A stretch of 64,000 nt of DNA, taken from Patellaria atrata CBS 101060 (Eukaryota > Ascomycota > Dothideomycetes > Patellariales > Patellariaceae). The notes under the pieces were generated by a model that worked only from the letters and a program-made list of their open reading frames with translations, was not told the DNA's origin and made no database searches. The stretch covers positions 1,825,817 through 1,889,816 of the forward strand of contig MU006090.1 of NCBI GenBank assembly GCA_010093705.1. Reading direction: 5' to 3'. Positions 1 through 12,274 of the stretch are shown one piece after another (position 1 is the first letter of the stretch; each line of letters begins with the position of its first letter). The translations under genes and the position numbers were made by a program.

Positions 1-459
1 GTGTTAGGCGATGAAAATGTAGTAGCTCCATTTGCCGATGCCTGCAGTTGCATGTGAACGGTAGTTACCCCAGACATCCTCCGCTGTGGAGTCCACCAGG
101 TCTTATCGCATCTTGAGGCATTTTCCAACTTTCCAATTTTCCAATCTCTTGACCCAAGTATCAGACTGGACGGATGAATGAGACCTGACTCACTTTCTTC
201 TCCTGCTCTCTGAAACGATGCATTCAACTTCATCCAGGCGGCAATTCGTGCAAGGTGCTCCATGCTCTGTGACATTGCATCGGACTTTACGTGCTCTGCA
301 ACACTGGCATGCTTTGGCTGCTCTCCTCTTTACTGATCTCCCATGACCAGGGCCGTGACCGTGACCATCGAGTCCAGCAGCAGTGACCTTTCTTTTTGGA
401 GATGTCGAAGGGGCGGCTGCTTGCTCCTGGGAATCTGAATGGGATGTGGTATCCGACAT
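1..459 (-). CDS. Zn2Cys6 transcription factor, 5' part
   Basis: N-terminal part of a fungal binuclear-cluster regulator, cut by the window edge. Exon 1 runs 459-194 and gives 88 residues. It carries a perfect C-x2-C-x6-C-x8-C-x2-C-x6-C zinc cluster (starting ACQCCRARKVRC) after a basic stretch, RSVKRRAAK, and a Ser/Ala/His/Gly-rich head. The reading frame hits a stop right after RRRK, but this coincides with a good donor (AA|GTGAGT at 193). A fitting acceptor (CTGCAG) lies at 42, so exon 2 probably begins at 41 and continues off the window. The cluster with PCTNC-RLD spacing resembles the AmdR/cutinase-factor group of regulators. That subgroup is from memory and uncertain; the Zn2Cys6 class itself is clear. 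Target genes cannot be named. Confidence 0.85.
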
Positions 460-2244
460 ATTTGTCTGAAAACGATGGTCGAGTCTGCTTTGATTCGCGG
501 GGACACAGCGGAGTATTTTGTAACAAAGGGGTAGAAATCAAAGTCGGCGCATAGCCAAAACAGATGACCGAGAGGGGAGGGGGAGGGAAGTGGTTATGTA
601 GTCAGAGGTGTCCAGAGAGGTCCACCAAGGTTTCTAAGCAGTCTATGGCCCACTTCGACATGAGATATACGCAAAATAGGATCGTGCATCTTCAAGTTGG
701 ATCACAATCGTTGCAATTGTGGGGTTTAGAACGGATGGACCCTAGAATAACGTGAACTGCTCCCCGGATTGACGGAGCAAGATCGATGTTTAGAGCAAGT
801 CGAGCAACTAGACACGAGCTAGCCTTCGCCTTCAACAGTTCTTGGACTCTTGAACCAGGACATTATTCGGTGATTCCGGGAGACATCGGGAATAGTCCGA
901 AGGACCGTTACCGCTGTCGTTTAGATACTGGTGTGTCAATACTTCAGCAGCTGTGAGTGTAATCTTCTCTCTGTGTAGAACCAGCGTCCTATCAATATTC
1001 CTGTAAATAGTCTATAATCTCCATGATACAAATTTTTGTAAAACTCTAGCATCTGAAGTTCAGCCTCAGATCGCTTCAAAATATCGAGTCGCGCTTGTCT
1101 TAACCTCATGCTTCAAGTCTTCAACGCCTCGAATCATGCACATGCATCGTAATGCGTCCCTTGGTCCCTCGATGGAGGATAGCTTAAAACTCAGGTGAGA
1201 AGTATGAAGGGCGGAATATCGAGTCATGAGAAGTGCTGTAAGCACGCAAGATCTTGAAATGATTGGCTTAAAGCAGGATGAAGCCCAAGGAAAATCAAGA
1301 CGGGGCGGAATTCTTCGCTACGCCCCTTGGCGGGTAAAGGTTTCCAAACTATGCTCTGGGCGCCGCCAAAGGACAACCGGAATTGCCGTATGCGGTTGAA
1401 ACCTTTCATATGATCATCGTTGTGATCAAGCATATGCTTCCTGCCCTGAAGCAAGCACGTTGCAACTGTGACGAACGTGTTTGAGCCAGGGTGAAGTTTA
1501 TCTCAACCTCCCGGAAGATGCTGATTGTTGTTGCCATGACGGCAACAGAACTACGCCTCCATGATGGCAAACTATCTCAGTCTCCTCTGTTTTGCTTACT
1601 GTAGAATCTATTCAAGGTAAAGTTATAGTCAGCCTAGACGAACTCGTATCATAAGGAGCCAAGTTGATACTGAGGCCTACTTCGACAAAACTTGCAAAAC
1701 CGGGGCATGGGCAAACTATATCTCGCTTACCCCAAACTTCGATCCAAAGGATCAGCAGTGGGGTAGTCTCGCCAAATAACGATATAGGATAGCGTGATGC
1801 ACTCACTACTAGGACGACAATGCAGATCATGTCTCCAGGGGACCATCATACTGGCGTCAGATGTTGAATTGAAATTCTTGTTCTATGAACCATGGCCTCT
1901 TCTGGACACTCACCAGGAGTACTGAGAGGCACATGATTTCGGATGGTTGAATAACGATTATACCGATATGAGAGGGAGTACCATAACTAGCTTCGTCCAC
2001 TAATACTAGATAGACGCAGCAAGCAAAGCGCCGATAACTTACTCAAGCTGACCCTTAGAGAAAGGCCTTCCAGGCTACTGTATGAGCGTTAACTGATTCA
2101 TTAGTTCAAGGTACAGACCGCACATTGAAAATACCCAAAATCCATCGTGCGCTCTAAAACTCGACTATGCACGCGGACCTTCTGGATCCGACTTCTTCAC
2201 AGACTGAAGCTGTTACCATCCGGCGTCTTCAGCGATAAGTATAC
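460..2244. other. intergenic, no supported gene
   Basis: About 1.8 kb between the regulator promoter and the end of the mannanase gene. Only short open frames without family resemblance or splice continuity are present on either strand. No tRNA, long repeat or element end was seen. The left part is presumably the promoter of the Zn2Cys6 gene and the right part the 3' flank of the mannanase gene. Confidence 0.5.
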
Positions 2245-3447
2245 TCAGAAGCCGGCCCCGGGGCATGGCGCAATCGGAAGGGCTGTCCCCACAGCTTCTC
2301 CCTTCATCTTGAACAAATGCTGTCTCACGGCTGAAATTTGAGCATTGGTTTTCGCCGAGTTGCTTGGATTACCGTAATGCATCGTGTTTCCGTCCGCATG
2401 GTCGACATATTTTGAGCAATCGGGAACTGCATGGCCGAAAAGGGACCACAGATGATCTCCGACAACAACCGGTTGACTCTTATTCTGCTGAGCCTCAACG
2501 ACCGCAAACCAATCTGTCAAGGGTGCCGCGCTCTGAGAATTTCCAGTCCACTCGTACTCACCCGCAATATAAGTCTTACTAGCTGCTCCTACGGCCGCGA
2601 TATCAGTGGTCAATTTTGGGATATTTGCAGGCCAAAAGTGATTCGAATAAATGTCCACGGTGGTGATCTTCAGCGCAACTTTTTGTATACCGTAAGTTCC
2701 GTCGACAACGAGTTTTGAGGGACCTAGTTCTTTGATATATGCCGATATGTCCGTTGTCCATGTAACGGGGACATTGAGGTCCTGGAATACTGCTCCACCA
2801 AGCTCATTCCCGGTTTCGTAGGCAACTATTGTTGGATCTTCTGCGTAGGTTAATCCTGTGTACGGATTGACGTGGGTCAGGAGCGTTCTGATGTACTCTT
2901 TAAAATCATCCACGATGGTCCGGTTGGTGTAAAATTGCATGACCGCAGGATCTGTTGGAAGCGTAGTCCTAACATTGATACCTCGCCATCGAAGGAAATT
3001 ATATCTCCCGCCATGGTAATAATCATAGTTATCGGTCAAGGGAACAATAAGCCTAATCCCATGTTCTCTAGCCTGATAGACCGCCCAGTCAATAGCCTCA
3101 AAAGCAGCTTCGTTCGTCTGTCTTAAGGTTGGCCATAGACTCAGAGGATTTCCAGTGCTGACTCCTAGGGTGTGGCTCCTGATAGTCGTTGCCCCTAATA
3201 CTTGGAGAACGTTCATGATCTCGGTCACACGCCCTTTGGAGGGATAGCTAGCCTTAGTAGGCTCGTAGTAAGGTTCTCCAGGAGTAGGTCCCACGTTCTC
3301 ATCGAGACCAAGCCAGTACACGTTGGCTCCGGATGCGGTCCATCTCTTCCCGTTGAGCTGAAGCTCGGAGCCATTTCTTACAACTGATGAAATTGCACCT
3401 AGCTGTGCTGCGACACTTGAGACGAGTAAGACTGAAAGTAGCTTCAT
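2245..3447 (-). CDS. secreted GH5 endo-1,4-beta-mannanase
   Basis: Single-exon gene for a secreted glycoside hydrolase family 5 enzyme of the mannanase type, predicted to cut beta-1,4-mannan in plant cell walls. The 400-residue product begins with a signal peptide (MKLLSVLLVSSVAAQ). Key sites are the acid/base Glu in YETGNELGG (about residue 215), a conserved IYSNHFWP strand and the nucleophile Glu in IAGEYEW (about residue 297). The frame stays open upstream to an ATG at 3576. I prefer the start at 3447 because it gives a clean signal peptide and a TATA-like box lies about 100 bp upstream, inside the longer alternative. No carbohydrate-binding module is visible. Exact GH5 subfamily and substrate are inferred from motif layout. 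Confidence 0.9.
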   Translation of the reverse strand: MKLLSVLLVSSVAAQLGAISSVVRNGSELQLNGKRWTASGANVYWLGLDENVGPTPGEPYYEPTKASYPSKGRVTEIMNVLQVLGATTIRSHTLGVSTGNPLSLWPTLRQTNEAAFEAIDWAVYQAREHGIRLIVPLTDNYDYYHGGRYNFLRWRGINVRTTLPTDPAVMQFYTNRTIVDDFKEYIRTLLTHVNPYTGLTYAEDPTIVAYETGNELGGAVFQDLNVPVTWTTDISAYIKELGPSKLVVDGTYGIQKVALKITTVDIYSNHFWPANIPKLTTDIAAVGAASKTYIAGEYEWTGNSQSAAPLTDWFAVVEAQQNKSQPVVVGDHLWSLFGHAVPDCSKYVDHADGNTMHYGNPSNSAKTNAQISAVRQHLFKMKGEAVGTALPIAPCPGAGF

Positions 3448-3540
3448 AGCTAGTAACATAAATGAAGAGGGTGTCATCAATTCAAGGAAGGAATTTACTA
3501 GGACGAAGAGACAGAAGGGAAACAAACAGAGAATACTCGC

Positions 3541-3550
3541 ATTATATAAC
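3541..3550 (-). promoter_or_regulatory. TATA-like box of the mannanase gene
   Basis: On the minus strand this reads gttatataat, a good TATATAA match about 95-100 bp before the chosen start at 3447. It would lie inside the coding region if the upstream ATG at 3576 were used, so it supports the downstream start. Confidence 0.5.
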
Positions 3551-4050
3551 CTTTTTATGTCAATAGTGATGTTCAAGTCATCTCGTATTCATTCCCACCG
3601 CTTTGAGTAGCTGAATTTACATCAAGCTCGCCATAGACTTTGTCCGCTAAACTGTATATTAGCATTGTCGAAATCCAATGGTTTATTCGGGTTGATTTGT
3701 TTGATTAAGAACAGTATATAAGTTTATACTCAAGAAGGTCCGGAGAGAACATGTCCGTCATTATGCCGGGCCCACAGTTTAGAGACGAAGTAGATCCATG
3801 GATGCTTAATCAACATACCCCTGTTGTAGCAGACTATAATTAATTGCAGCCTTTTACAGGCAAGAACTTCGTTGAGAACGACCACCTTGACCACCTTCGA
3901 ATTCCTGATAACTAGAGGAATTGTGATATCGTTGACCTGTGTAGCTGTAGTCAGTTTCTATGAACCACACAGCCAGCGGATTCAAAAGACATGCCCATAT
4001 CCACATAAAAGGATTGATCACTGTTTGCATTCCGTTCGGGATGTTTATGG

Positions 4051-5547
4051 TTATAGTTTCGAAGATCCCCTCGGTCTTTCCATTTCTTTCATCTTAGTCT
4101 GGTAATTTTTCACAAGCTGCCTTACTGCAAGATCCAGCATCACGTCCTCCGAACCACCTGGTATTCTTATGCCTGGTACTTCTCTATATATCTCTGAAAA
4201 AGGGGTTAGCATTAGAAGATATCAGTAAAATATTCGTAAACCTACTTTCTGCAATCTCACCCTGACCTGTCCTAGTGTAGCCGTTTCCTCCGAACAACAA
4301 CACTGCGCACTGAGCGCATTCGTTCAAAACGATACCTGCTTGTGCTTTGCATAAAGCTGTTAAGCCCCCTAATTCAATATCTGCTACAGACTTCGGTAGT
4401 TTTGTCATTTGGTAGACAAACTGCTCCACCCATGCCCACTGACTGTCGAGCAAGGCACCGCATTTCGCAAGTCTGTGTCTTACCACGGGTTGTTCGATTA
4501 AAGTTTTTCCAAATGCTTCTCGCTTCATAACATATTCAAAGGCTGCGCTTAGTGCCACCCTAGCCTGTCTTGTAGCTCCAATGGCGATGGTCAACCTCTC
4601 GTGGTTGAAATTCGTCACTTGATATCAAGTTAGCCCGCGTACAAGGTCCAAAGATAACTAGATGACACTTACTGACATATTTCATGCCCATACCTTCCGT
4701 TCCGATCAAGTTTTCTACGGGTACTTTCACATCATCTAGCTCAATGAACGTTGTCCCTGCTGATATTTGACCAGAAACTTTCAGTCTTCTCATATTGACA
4801 CCAGGATAGTTCTTCAATGGTACAACAACCATTGAAAGTCCGCCAGGTCCGGGGCCGCCAGTCCTCACAGCCATTGTAGAGTAGTCGGTCCAGATACCAT
4901 TGGTTATCCATTTCTTCGTGCCATTGATTATATAGTGTTTGCTATCTTTGGATTTGACCGCTGTAGTAGAAATATTGGCCACATCGGAGCCTGCCTCGGG
5001 TTCTGTAATTGCTATACATGACCTCTTCTTTCCTGTAAGTAGCTCCGGGAGGAATCGTTCCTGAACTTGCTTATTGGCGAATTTGATCAGTGGAGGTACG
5101 CCGAAGGCCATGCCGGTGGTTAGGGATCCCGAAGGACCTGCTAATCCTGATCGCGCCATCTATGTATACCGTCAGGTTCCATTGTCGAGCTATCTTCCAC
5201 TACACAGGGAGACCCACCTCGTCGGCATATATGAGAGTGTGAAAGTAGTCGAAATTCTCAACCTTCAGCCCACCAGGAAGCTCCCTTATACCAACTTTAT
5301 GTAACCATTCCACCGGAAGGGGAGCTCCAATGCTTGGAATAAGCATATTTCCCTCTGCGAATTTCTCCCAAACATGGTCAGGTACTGTCTCTTGTGTCTC
5401 CCATTCCAAAGCATGTTTAAGCAGGTTATCTTCTATAAATTTCCGGCAGGTCTTTTGCCAGTCGCGATGCGATTCGTTGTAGTATGGGGAAGGGAGCCCG
5501 CATAGGTACGGAGGTTCGGAGAACGGAATCTTCGACGGTGATGACAT
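4051..5547 (-). CDS. acyl-CoA dehydrogenase
   Basis: FAD-dependent acyl-CoA dehydrogenase, which introduces the alpha-beta double bond in fatty-acyl or branched acyl-CoA. Four exons (5547-5218, 5159-4673, 4617-4246, 4193-4051) join in frame to 443 residues, the usual family length. The N-terminal helical domain is followed by the FAD/substrate motifs AITEPEAGSDVA and KKWITNG, then FNHERL, KREAFGKTL and the GGNGYTR element. The C-terminus ends in IYREVPGIRIPGG-SED, which fits the branch with a modified C-terminal catalytic region. The final exon lies outside the open frame of exon 3 and was found by following the AAA|GTAGGT donor to an acceptor at 4194. No clear mitochondrial presequence is visible, so peroxisomal, mitochondrial or cytosolic location is open. 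The preferred substrate cannot be told. Confidence 0.9.
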
Positions 5548-5938
5548 GGCTAACTTGTGGAGGGGAAATACGAACCTCTTCTCCAAAGTCAAAGTAGGTG
5601 TTCCTGTGTTGAGTATTTTGGTTATCTGTACCTACTTCAACTGGATTATGGTAAAATACTACCCCAGATTCCATCTCCAGTTCCTCGGTTGGCGGCATCC
5701 GTCGGCAGATTTGTCATCCGCGTTCACATGTGCTCGGGCCCATGTACAGTTACTATTATTAGAATAGTGCACGAATTTGTCCTCTCAAGTATAGAGGTGC
5801 AGGTGAAAAGATAACGTAGCTACACTGACGGTTCTTCCGGTATTGGTACTGATTGTGCTCGAAGGTCTAATTTGACCATATCCCCGTACAATGGTTCTAC
5901 GGGCTAGTCTATCATAGAAAACACAAGTCCCCTGACGT

Positions 5939-8551
5939 TCAACTCGTTTCAATACCATATCTCTTCAAAGTCTCTTTTCCGGTTGTGACTTTTAGTCCGA
6001 TGCTGTTGAATGATTAGTCCTAGTCAGATAATATAGGTTAGGTAGTAATAGCACTTACCGCGCATCCAACTCAAAGGTTTCCCACTCGGTAACCTTTTTC
6101 AACCAGCTCGAACATTCAATCAGTATATCTTGGTTAGAGGACGTTCTACTTTTGGTAAGGGACATTTTGTTTGGGTTAGGAGACGGCTCGCTCTGGTCAG
6201 GGTATGTTTTCTTTGGGCTCGGGGACGAGTTGTCATACTCCTCCCAAAGGATTGCTGCCATCTCATAGTGGGCGCAAGGACATGGCCAATTATCTTTCAG
6301 AACCCCTTTGAATTCGTGCCACTCTTGTCCGATAACTTCTTGCTCTAGGAGTTTTTTCGCCTCCTCCGTCCTTTCAAGGTTGCGTAAGGCAGTAGCTTTC
6401 AATACTGCCTGGATTGCACGTTCATCTAATGGTTCTTTCTCCCATTGGGTCTTGTTCTGGTCAGAGCTCGACCAGGACAACCGTTCTAAGGAATCTTCCA
6501 GTTGCTCTTTTCTCATACGCTTATATCCATTCCAGAAATATATCATCTCCTCTACCGGACTTACCCCGATCGCGTCGATAAAGTCTACACCCCATTGTTG
6601 CGCCCGTTGATCCCATTTTTTTACTTTACGGTCCACGAAAACGTCCATTGGTAATTGCCGTGCCATAAAGCGCTTCTTACCTGTGTATTTTGGTACTTCG
6701 CGGAGAAGTCGTTCCGCTTCTGTGGCGTGTTTTTCCTACGCGATTTTAGTAGATGTATAAAAGAACATCAGGGTTAAGGTACCCACGGCTTTTTCTGGTT
6801 TATCCACCTTATATTTTCGATACAGTTCGACATGGGCGACCCCGGCATTATAATAGTACAAACCGTGAGACCAGCTATTCAGAGATATGCACTGTAAGAT
6901 TTAGCAAGATTTACCAAGTTGACAAATTATAGTAAATTTACCTGTATAAATGATTTAGAACACTCCTCGTAGCTGTGCATAAACATGCAGTTCATACCCT
7001 TTTCAAACACCCCCAAAGCTTCAACCTGCCTCAACGGGCTCTTTTCCTGACCTGACAATAGATCGACAGCTTTTTCCAGTTTATGATTCCCTGCTTGCAT
7101 TCTCGCATCTTCCAATAACCATAAGTGACTCTTAGGATATCGTTGTCGCATAGTGTTCAGCAGCTCCGCACATTTTTGCTTTGGGTATGCGCTGTCTCCA
7201 GATTTCGGTAGGATATCACATACGCCAACGAGGTTATGATAATACCCTAGTATCATTAGACCAGCCAAAGCTCCATTGATATTCTCAAATTTGCTCGCTT
7301 GCCACAGCATGGCGATTCCTCTTTCTCGGTCTCCTTTGAACCCGACGATTTTCAGCAGGGTTGCAAAGGCGGGAGGAATCATTGAAATGATGAGGAGCAG
7401 CAAACCATAGCATAGATTCGATCCAGAATGGATGAACAGGTCAACTGGATTCTCTCCAAAAATGTCAGCATCCACACCTTCTGTTAAATGACCGCTTGTA
7501 AGCCCTGTCGATGGCGAATATGTGGACTGTGGAACCATTTCCGGTTCGAGCTTTAGTGGCTGGTCTCCGATCAGATTTTGTTTCTTGTCTTCGCTTTCTC
7601 CATTCTTGTGGGTATCAATTTCGAGATGTCCCATGTAAGTAGTAGTGGATGCAGCATCACCGTGAGTCTCGTCGGCATCGAAAAATTCGTCTTCATCATC
7701 ACCATCTTCATCTTCATCGCGTGACAAAGATCCTCTCCAGCTCCGGTCTGAGCTATTGCCGAAATACTTCGAGGGACTAGGACTCCGCACTTGTGATGAT
7801 TGAGCTGCTGAGGACTTCGAAGTTGATAAAGACAGATTTGACCCTGTTGTTGGTCTAGAAGACATTGTTTCTCGCGGTGTGTTTGTATTACTGCTTTGGG
7901 TGACGTATCTTCTCTCCTCTTCCATAATGGCATCAAGGGTGATAAATGCTTTCCTCAGTTTGTAAAATCCCTTTATGCTCTCAGTCAAGCTTTCAGTCAA
8001 AACAGCTACAACTGCACTCATTAGCTGGGCCTCCGCACTACATAGAGCATACTCGGTTCCCGCCGAGTAAATAGAAGATTGGCGGCTTCCTGGATCCCGT
8101 TGTGCTCTTCTTTGTTGGTCGTATGCGGTGCTCTCCGCATCAGCTAATTTCTCTGATGCTGCATAAAGTGTCAATCGTGGTGGAACGAAATTGTTCAGGA
8201 TCTACATACCTTCTTTCATAATTTCTTGTTCAAAACCTAAAGTAGCCCGTAGGAATACCACAACCCCCTTACCGAGCTAAGGAGACAGCTCATTAGCACT
8301 GTTCACTCTTAGCCTGATTGATCTCCAAATCTCAGGCGGGACAATGATATATTCAATCGAGTGATACATACCTTATGAAAGGCGGAATTCCCTTCTGACA
8401 GAAGTTTTTCTGCTTGATCGACATCATCGTTCATGATGTGTGAGACCGCTCGCATGGCGTTCTCAAGCTCCTGTGGCTCTTTCAAAGAGTCTAAAGATTT
8501 CGTGGAGCTATGAGGTTTCACTCTTGTTCCTAACCATCCTCGTAGACTCAT
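5939..8551 (-). CDS. IML2: IML2-family mitochondrial outer membrane / inclusion clearance protein
   Basis: Six exons (8551-8372, 8276-8210, 8158-6942, 6891-6787, 6735-6059, 6002-5939) join in frame to 769 residues, close to yeast Iml2 (about 730). The family (Iml2/TTC39) has been linked to lipid-droplet-dependent clearance of inclusion bodies and to the mitochondrial outer membrane. Recognisable family blocks are VVVFLRATLGFE, NSWSHGLYYYNAGVAHVEL and the C-terminal LDARIGLKVTT, which only appears after removing the last intron. The middle has a variable acidic, Ser-rich loop and then a hydrophobic stretch (YGLLLLIISMIPPAFATLL) that may insert in a membrane. TPR-like helices follow. A second Ser/Pro/Lys-rich loop sits near the end, about residues 700-730. 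It is head-to-head with SEM1, about 900 bp apart. Confidence 0.88.
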
Positions 8552-9454
8552 CCTGCAGTATCAGCCTCCGGGCTCAGCCGGTCAATTATTTCTGAATTAA
8601 AAGATGGGAAAGACAAGATTGACTTGTTATGAGTGAAAATTTCTAATGCTTTGTGTCATTTATCTTACAGCTTCAATTTAATCATTTATATATCCACAAT
8701 TGAAGAAAAGACGTGAGTCTCGGTGATAATGCCACCAGTGCTGACATCGGAGCTTACCTTAGCAACGCTAGGTATCGTGCTTACCTTTACAAAACCTAGC
8801 GACATCCCCTGCCGCACATCACTGCAGTAACACCACGAAACAGATTGATTTGACTTTAAATTGAACGCCACGCGAAGCTTAGGAACAAAGCTTGGGGTCA
8901 ATGCAGATTCCAACCTCTTTCTCCGCCTCCATAACTGAATGGCGACCTCGATAACCCAAAACAACCTCCGCGAAGACTCGCGTCGTGTACGAGGTCTGGA
9001 GTAAGACTCTAAAGATTCTCTTAAGTTCCTCTTAAGTCTCGTGCCTACGTATTGGCTAGTATATAGGGAGTATATAATGGAATATGCCACTTATTAGGTA
9101 TACCAGTCCCTAGATTTTGCAGATACAAAGGTATTACCCAGGGTCTGAGCTGGTTAAATATTGGAAGATTTTCTCATACTGCGGAGTAAACCAGACAGTA
9201 GAGATAAAAGGTAATGACCAAAGTGGAACATCAGAAACAACTTTCAAACTGAACAATATCTGAGAATATAAGCTTATATGTCGTTGTTTGAACAAAGAAA
9301 AGCACACACGCGCGCTTAACATGGTGTTCCGTGCACCTCTCGCGCTTGTCAAGCGCTCACTCTTCTCAAGCTTCCTATCAACTTCCATACCTCGAACCCA
9401 ATAATCTCACCCCAACAACGCCTTCCACACCCTATACTCCGTCAAACTACCACA
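8552..9454. other. divergent promoter region IML2/SEM1
   Basis: About 0.9 kb between two starts pointing away from each other. Short open frames on the minus strand have no family features and are ignored. A pyrimidine-rich stretch directly precedes the SEM1 start. Confidence 0.45.
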
Positions 9455-9940
9455 ATGTCCGGCTCAGTCCAAGCCTCCTCCACCACCGCGAAAGCGACCG
9501 TCAACGACACCAAAGACAACGGCGAAACCCCCAAAGAGCAGCAAAAGCCCGCGACACAGCTCGAGGAAGACGACGAGTTCGAGGACTTCCCCGTAGAAGG
9601 TGCGCCACAGCCTCTATCCCTTTCCCACCCTATCCCCTGAATCCCCGATTTCCCTTCATAGTGCGAGAAAGTGGTCCAGTTGGGTTAAGTTTTTGCTGAC
9701 TTTATGGCTGGCGCAGACTGGACGCAAGAGGAGACAGAGCTGCCGTCCGGCTCGACGCATCTGTGGGAAGAGAGCTGGGATGACGATGATACGAATGATG
9801 AGTTTTCGCAGCAGTTGAGGTGAGTGGGTCCTGCTTGTTCGGTAGGAGCACACGGTCTGCCATATATATCTGCAATAGGGCAGAATAGCTCACAGCTTCG
9901 CTATAGGGAAGAGATCAAGCGATCCGCGAAGAGCTCGTGA
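9455..9940 (+). CDS. sem1: 26S proteasome subunit SEM1/DSS1
   Basis: Small acidic intrinsically disordered subunit of the 19S proteasome lid, also found in the TREX-2 mRNA export complex and, in many eukaryotes, with BRCA2-type proteins. Three exons (9455-9599, 9717-9819, 9907-9940) give 93 residues. The two hallmark acidic/aromatic blocks are present: EEDDEFEDFPVEDW and THLWEESWDDDDTNDEF, followed by the C-terminal helix QQLREEIKRS. The first block is split by intron 1 just before the conserved DW, which fixes both splice sites. The Ser/Thr/Gln-rich N-terminus is longer than in yeast Sem1, as is usual in filamentous fungi. It is convergent with the phosphoglycerate kinase gene. Confidence 0.95.
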
Positions 9941-10215
9941 TTGTGCACCGATTCGGGTGAAATATTGAAACCTTGGGGTTATGGATGACTGTATGATCAC
10001 CATAAGATCGATAACTAGTCCTACCACAAAATGCTATTCCCACAAAGAAGGGTTATAACGATACGCAAAATGGTAAAAGGAGTGCATTTTGCATTGGGCT
10101 TTAAAGTATAAGGGTCTAGTTAAATACATATGCGACAAGCATCATAACCTCCACTAAGTCCATTTTCATATCAAAGCTTCGCCAAGTGGCGCGTAGCTTT
10201 TAAGTTGATCATGAG

Positions 10216-11591
10216 CTACTTACTTGAAAGCGCAGTAACACCTGGCAGTTCCTTGCCTTCTAACAATTCTAAGCTCGCACCTCCACCAGTAGAGACATGG
10301 CTTAGCTTGTCTTCAACGCCGTATTTAGCAGCAACCGTTGCAGTATCACCACCACCAATGATGACGATCTTACCGCTCTGTGCGGCGTTCACAGCAGCGT
10401 CTAACGTCTGCTTAGTACCGTTGGCGAAAGATTCGAACTCGAAAACACCCGGAGGGCCATTCCAGAGGATAGTCTTCGCGTCATCGATGGTTTCCTTGTA
10501 CAGCTTGATACTCTTCTCGCCGCAGTCCAGGCCCATCCAGCCATCGGGGATACCATCCTCGTCGGTAGCATAGCCGGTCTTTGCGTCTTTGTCAAACTTA
10601 TCCGCCGTGATATAGTCAACAGGAAGGACGATCTTGACGTTATTGGCTCTAGCTTTCTCGACGAGGTCAGCAACGGTCTTGCTACCCTCTTCGTCAAAGA
10701 GACTATCCCCGATCTTGACGTTGTAGATTGTTTTCTTGAATGTGAATGCCATACCACCACAGATGATAAGGCTGTTGACCTTTCCAAGTAGATTATCAAT
10801 GAGCTGGATCTTGTCCGAAACTTTGGCACCACCGAGGATAGCGAGGAAGGGACGTTGGGGATCTTCAAGTGCTTTGGCAAAGTAGTCCAACTCCTTCTTG
10901 ACGAGGAAACCGGAAGCCTTCTGGGGAAGATCTACGCCAACCATGGAGCTGTGGGCGCGATGTGCAGTACCGAAAGCATCATCTGGATGCACCATTAGTT
11001 TCAATACCTTACTTACGCTTGTAGGTAGGTTTCCTAGTTGTATCAGACTTACTGATATAGATATCGCCCAATGCAGTCAAGCCCTTTCTAAACTCATCCA
11101 CGGCAGCTTTATCAGCCTTAACCTTCTTGCCGCTCTCATCCTTGCTGCTTCCTTCTTCCTCAATGTGGAAGCGTAGGTTCTCCAGCAGGATGACCTGTCC
11201 ATCACTAGCTCCATTGACAGTGTCCTCGACCTCTTTACCCACACAATCTTTTGCGAAGATGACCTTCTTGTCCAGGAGCTTTTCTAGCTCTGGTACAACT
11301 GGCTCTAAGCTATATTTTGGGTTTGGTTTGCCATTAGGACGTCCAAGGTGGGACATGAGGACTACCGCTTTGGCTCCGTTGTCAATGGCATACTTGATCG
11401 TTGGAATTGCTCCCACGATACGCTGGTTATTTGTGATTTTCTTGTCTGAGTCTAGGGGAACATTGAAATCGACCTAAGGGAATTAGCAATACACTTTGGA
11501 TTACACTCTAAGAATGAATTCTAACTCGTATTAAGACCCGCTTCCCTTTGACGTCAACGTCTCCTATCGCAAGTTTGTTTGAGAGTGACAT
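10216..11591 (-). CDS. pgk1: phosphoglycerate kinase
   Basis: Glycolytic enzyme transferring phosphate between 1,3-bisphosphoglycerate and ADP in the cytosol. Three exons (11591-11526, 11473-11053, 10982-10216) give 417 residues, the standard fungal length. Visible motifs are RVDFNVPLD (split by intron 1), [25 protein letters not shown] (split by intron 2), [10 protein letters not shown], the WNGPPGVFE loop and the nucleotide-binding [13 protein letters not shown] with [13 protein letters not shown]. No substitutions are seen at the catalytic positions. A TATA-like box and a pyrimidine-rich leader upstream fit a strongly expressed glycolytic gene. Confidence 0.98.
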
Positions 11592-11700
11592 GGCAGCTGT
11601 TTGTTGGTCTGGTTGTCTGAGGAAAGTAAAGTTAGAGTATAGAAAGGATAGGGCAAACAGACTTGTTGAGGGAAAGCAAAGTTCTGATACCTTATATATG
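11592..11700 (-). promoter_or_regulatory. core promoter of pgk1 (TATA plus CT-rich leader)
   Basis: On the minus strand a TATATAAG box lies at 11699-11692, about 100 bp before the ATG. The DNA between is strongly pyrimidine-rich on the coding strand. This arrangement is common in highly expressed fungal glycolytic genes. The box is seen in the sequence; its use is inferred. Confidence 0.5.
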
Positions 11701-12274
11701 ATGCCACTAGAGCTTTCTTTAATAAGGCTTGCAGCTTTGGCGGGGTTAGACTATGTGACGAGGGCTTGGTGGGATAATGATGGATTGATGGTGGGGTTTA
11801 TCTAACCGGGGAGTCTCAACCAGAAAAGCAAAGATGCATAGGTTCAGGGCATCACCAGGTTCTGTTGATCATGATACTATAGATTTTCGTTTTTTACAAT
11901 CTACTAAGCCCTGCAGTCATCGTCTTATATCGGGTCAGATTGAACACAGTATCCCATCGTGACCTAAGCTACAGATTCATGAAAAGCTAGGTGTAAGAAT
12001 ACGTAGGAACTGCGGAATCTAGGTTCTATTATCCAGTACAGTATAGTACAAAGAGTCGTTTGTGTTATGGTTGAGGTTCCCTTAGTTGTTTCCATCCGTT
12101 CCCTATAATGCAACTCCTCTAGTCCAGAATTATATCAATTTACATAAACGCCAGCCCATGCATCTGGTCAGCAGTTGCCAGTACTGATGATAATGACCCA
12201 TTTTGAAAATGATGATATCCACCAACGCCAATGTACTCTCCAATCTGTATCTGTACAATCAAAGCGGTTGTGAA
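11701..12274. other. intergenic between pgk1 and Mpv17-like gene
   Basis: About 0.6 kb holding upstream DNA of pgk1 and the 3' flank of the Mpv17-type gene, both on the minus strand. Nothing further is recognised. Confidence 0.4.

Noticed and set aside
3448-3576. Longer N-terminus for the mannanase from the ATG at 3576
   Set aside because: It would place a second hydrophobic stretch before the clean signal peptide and would cover a TATA-like box.
8686-9388. Minus-strand open frames upstream of IML2
   Set aside because: No family features; they lie in the IML2/SEM1 divergent promoter.
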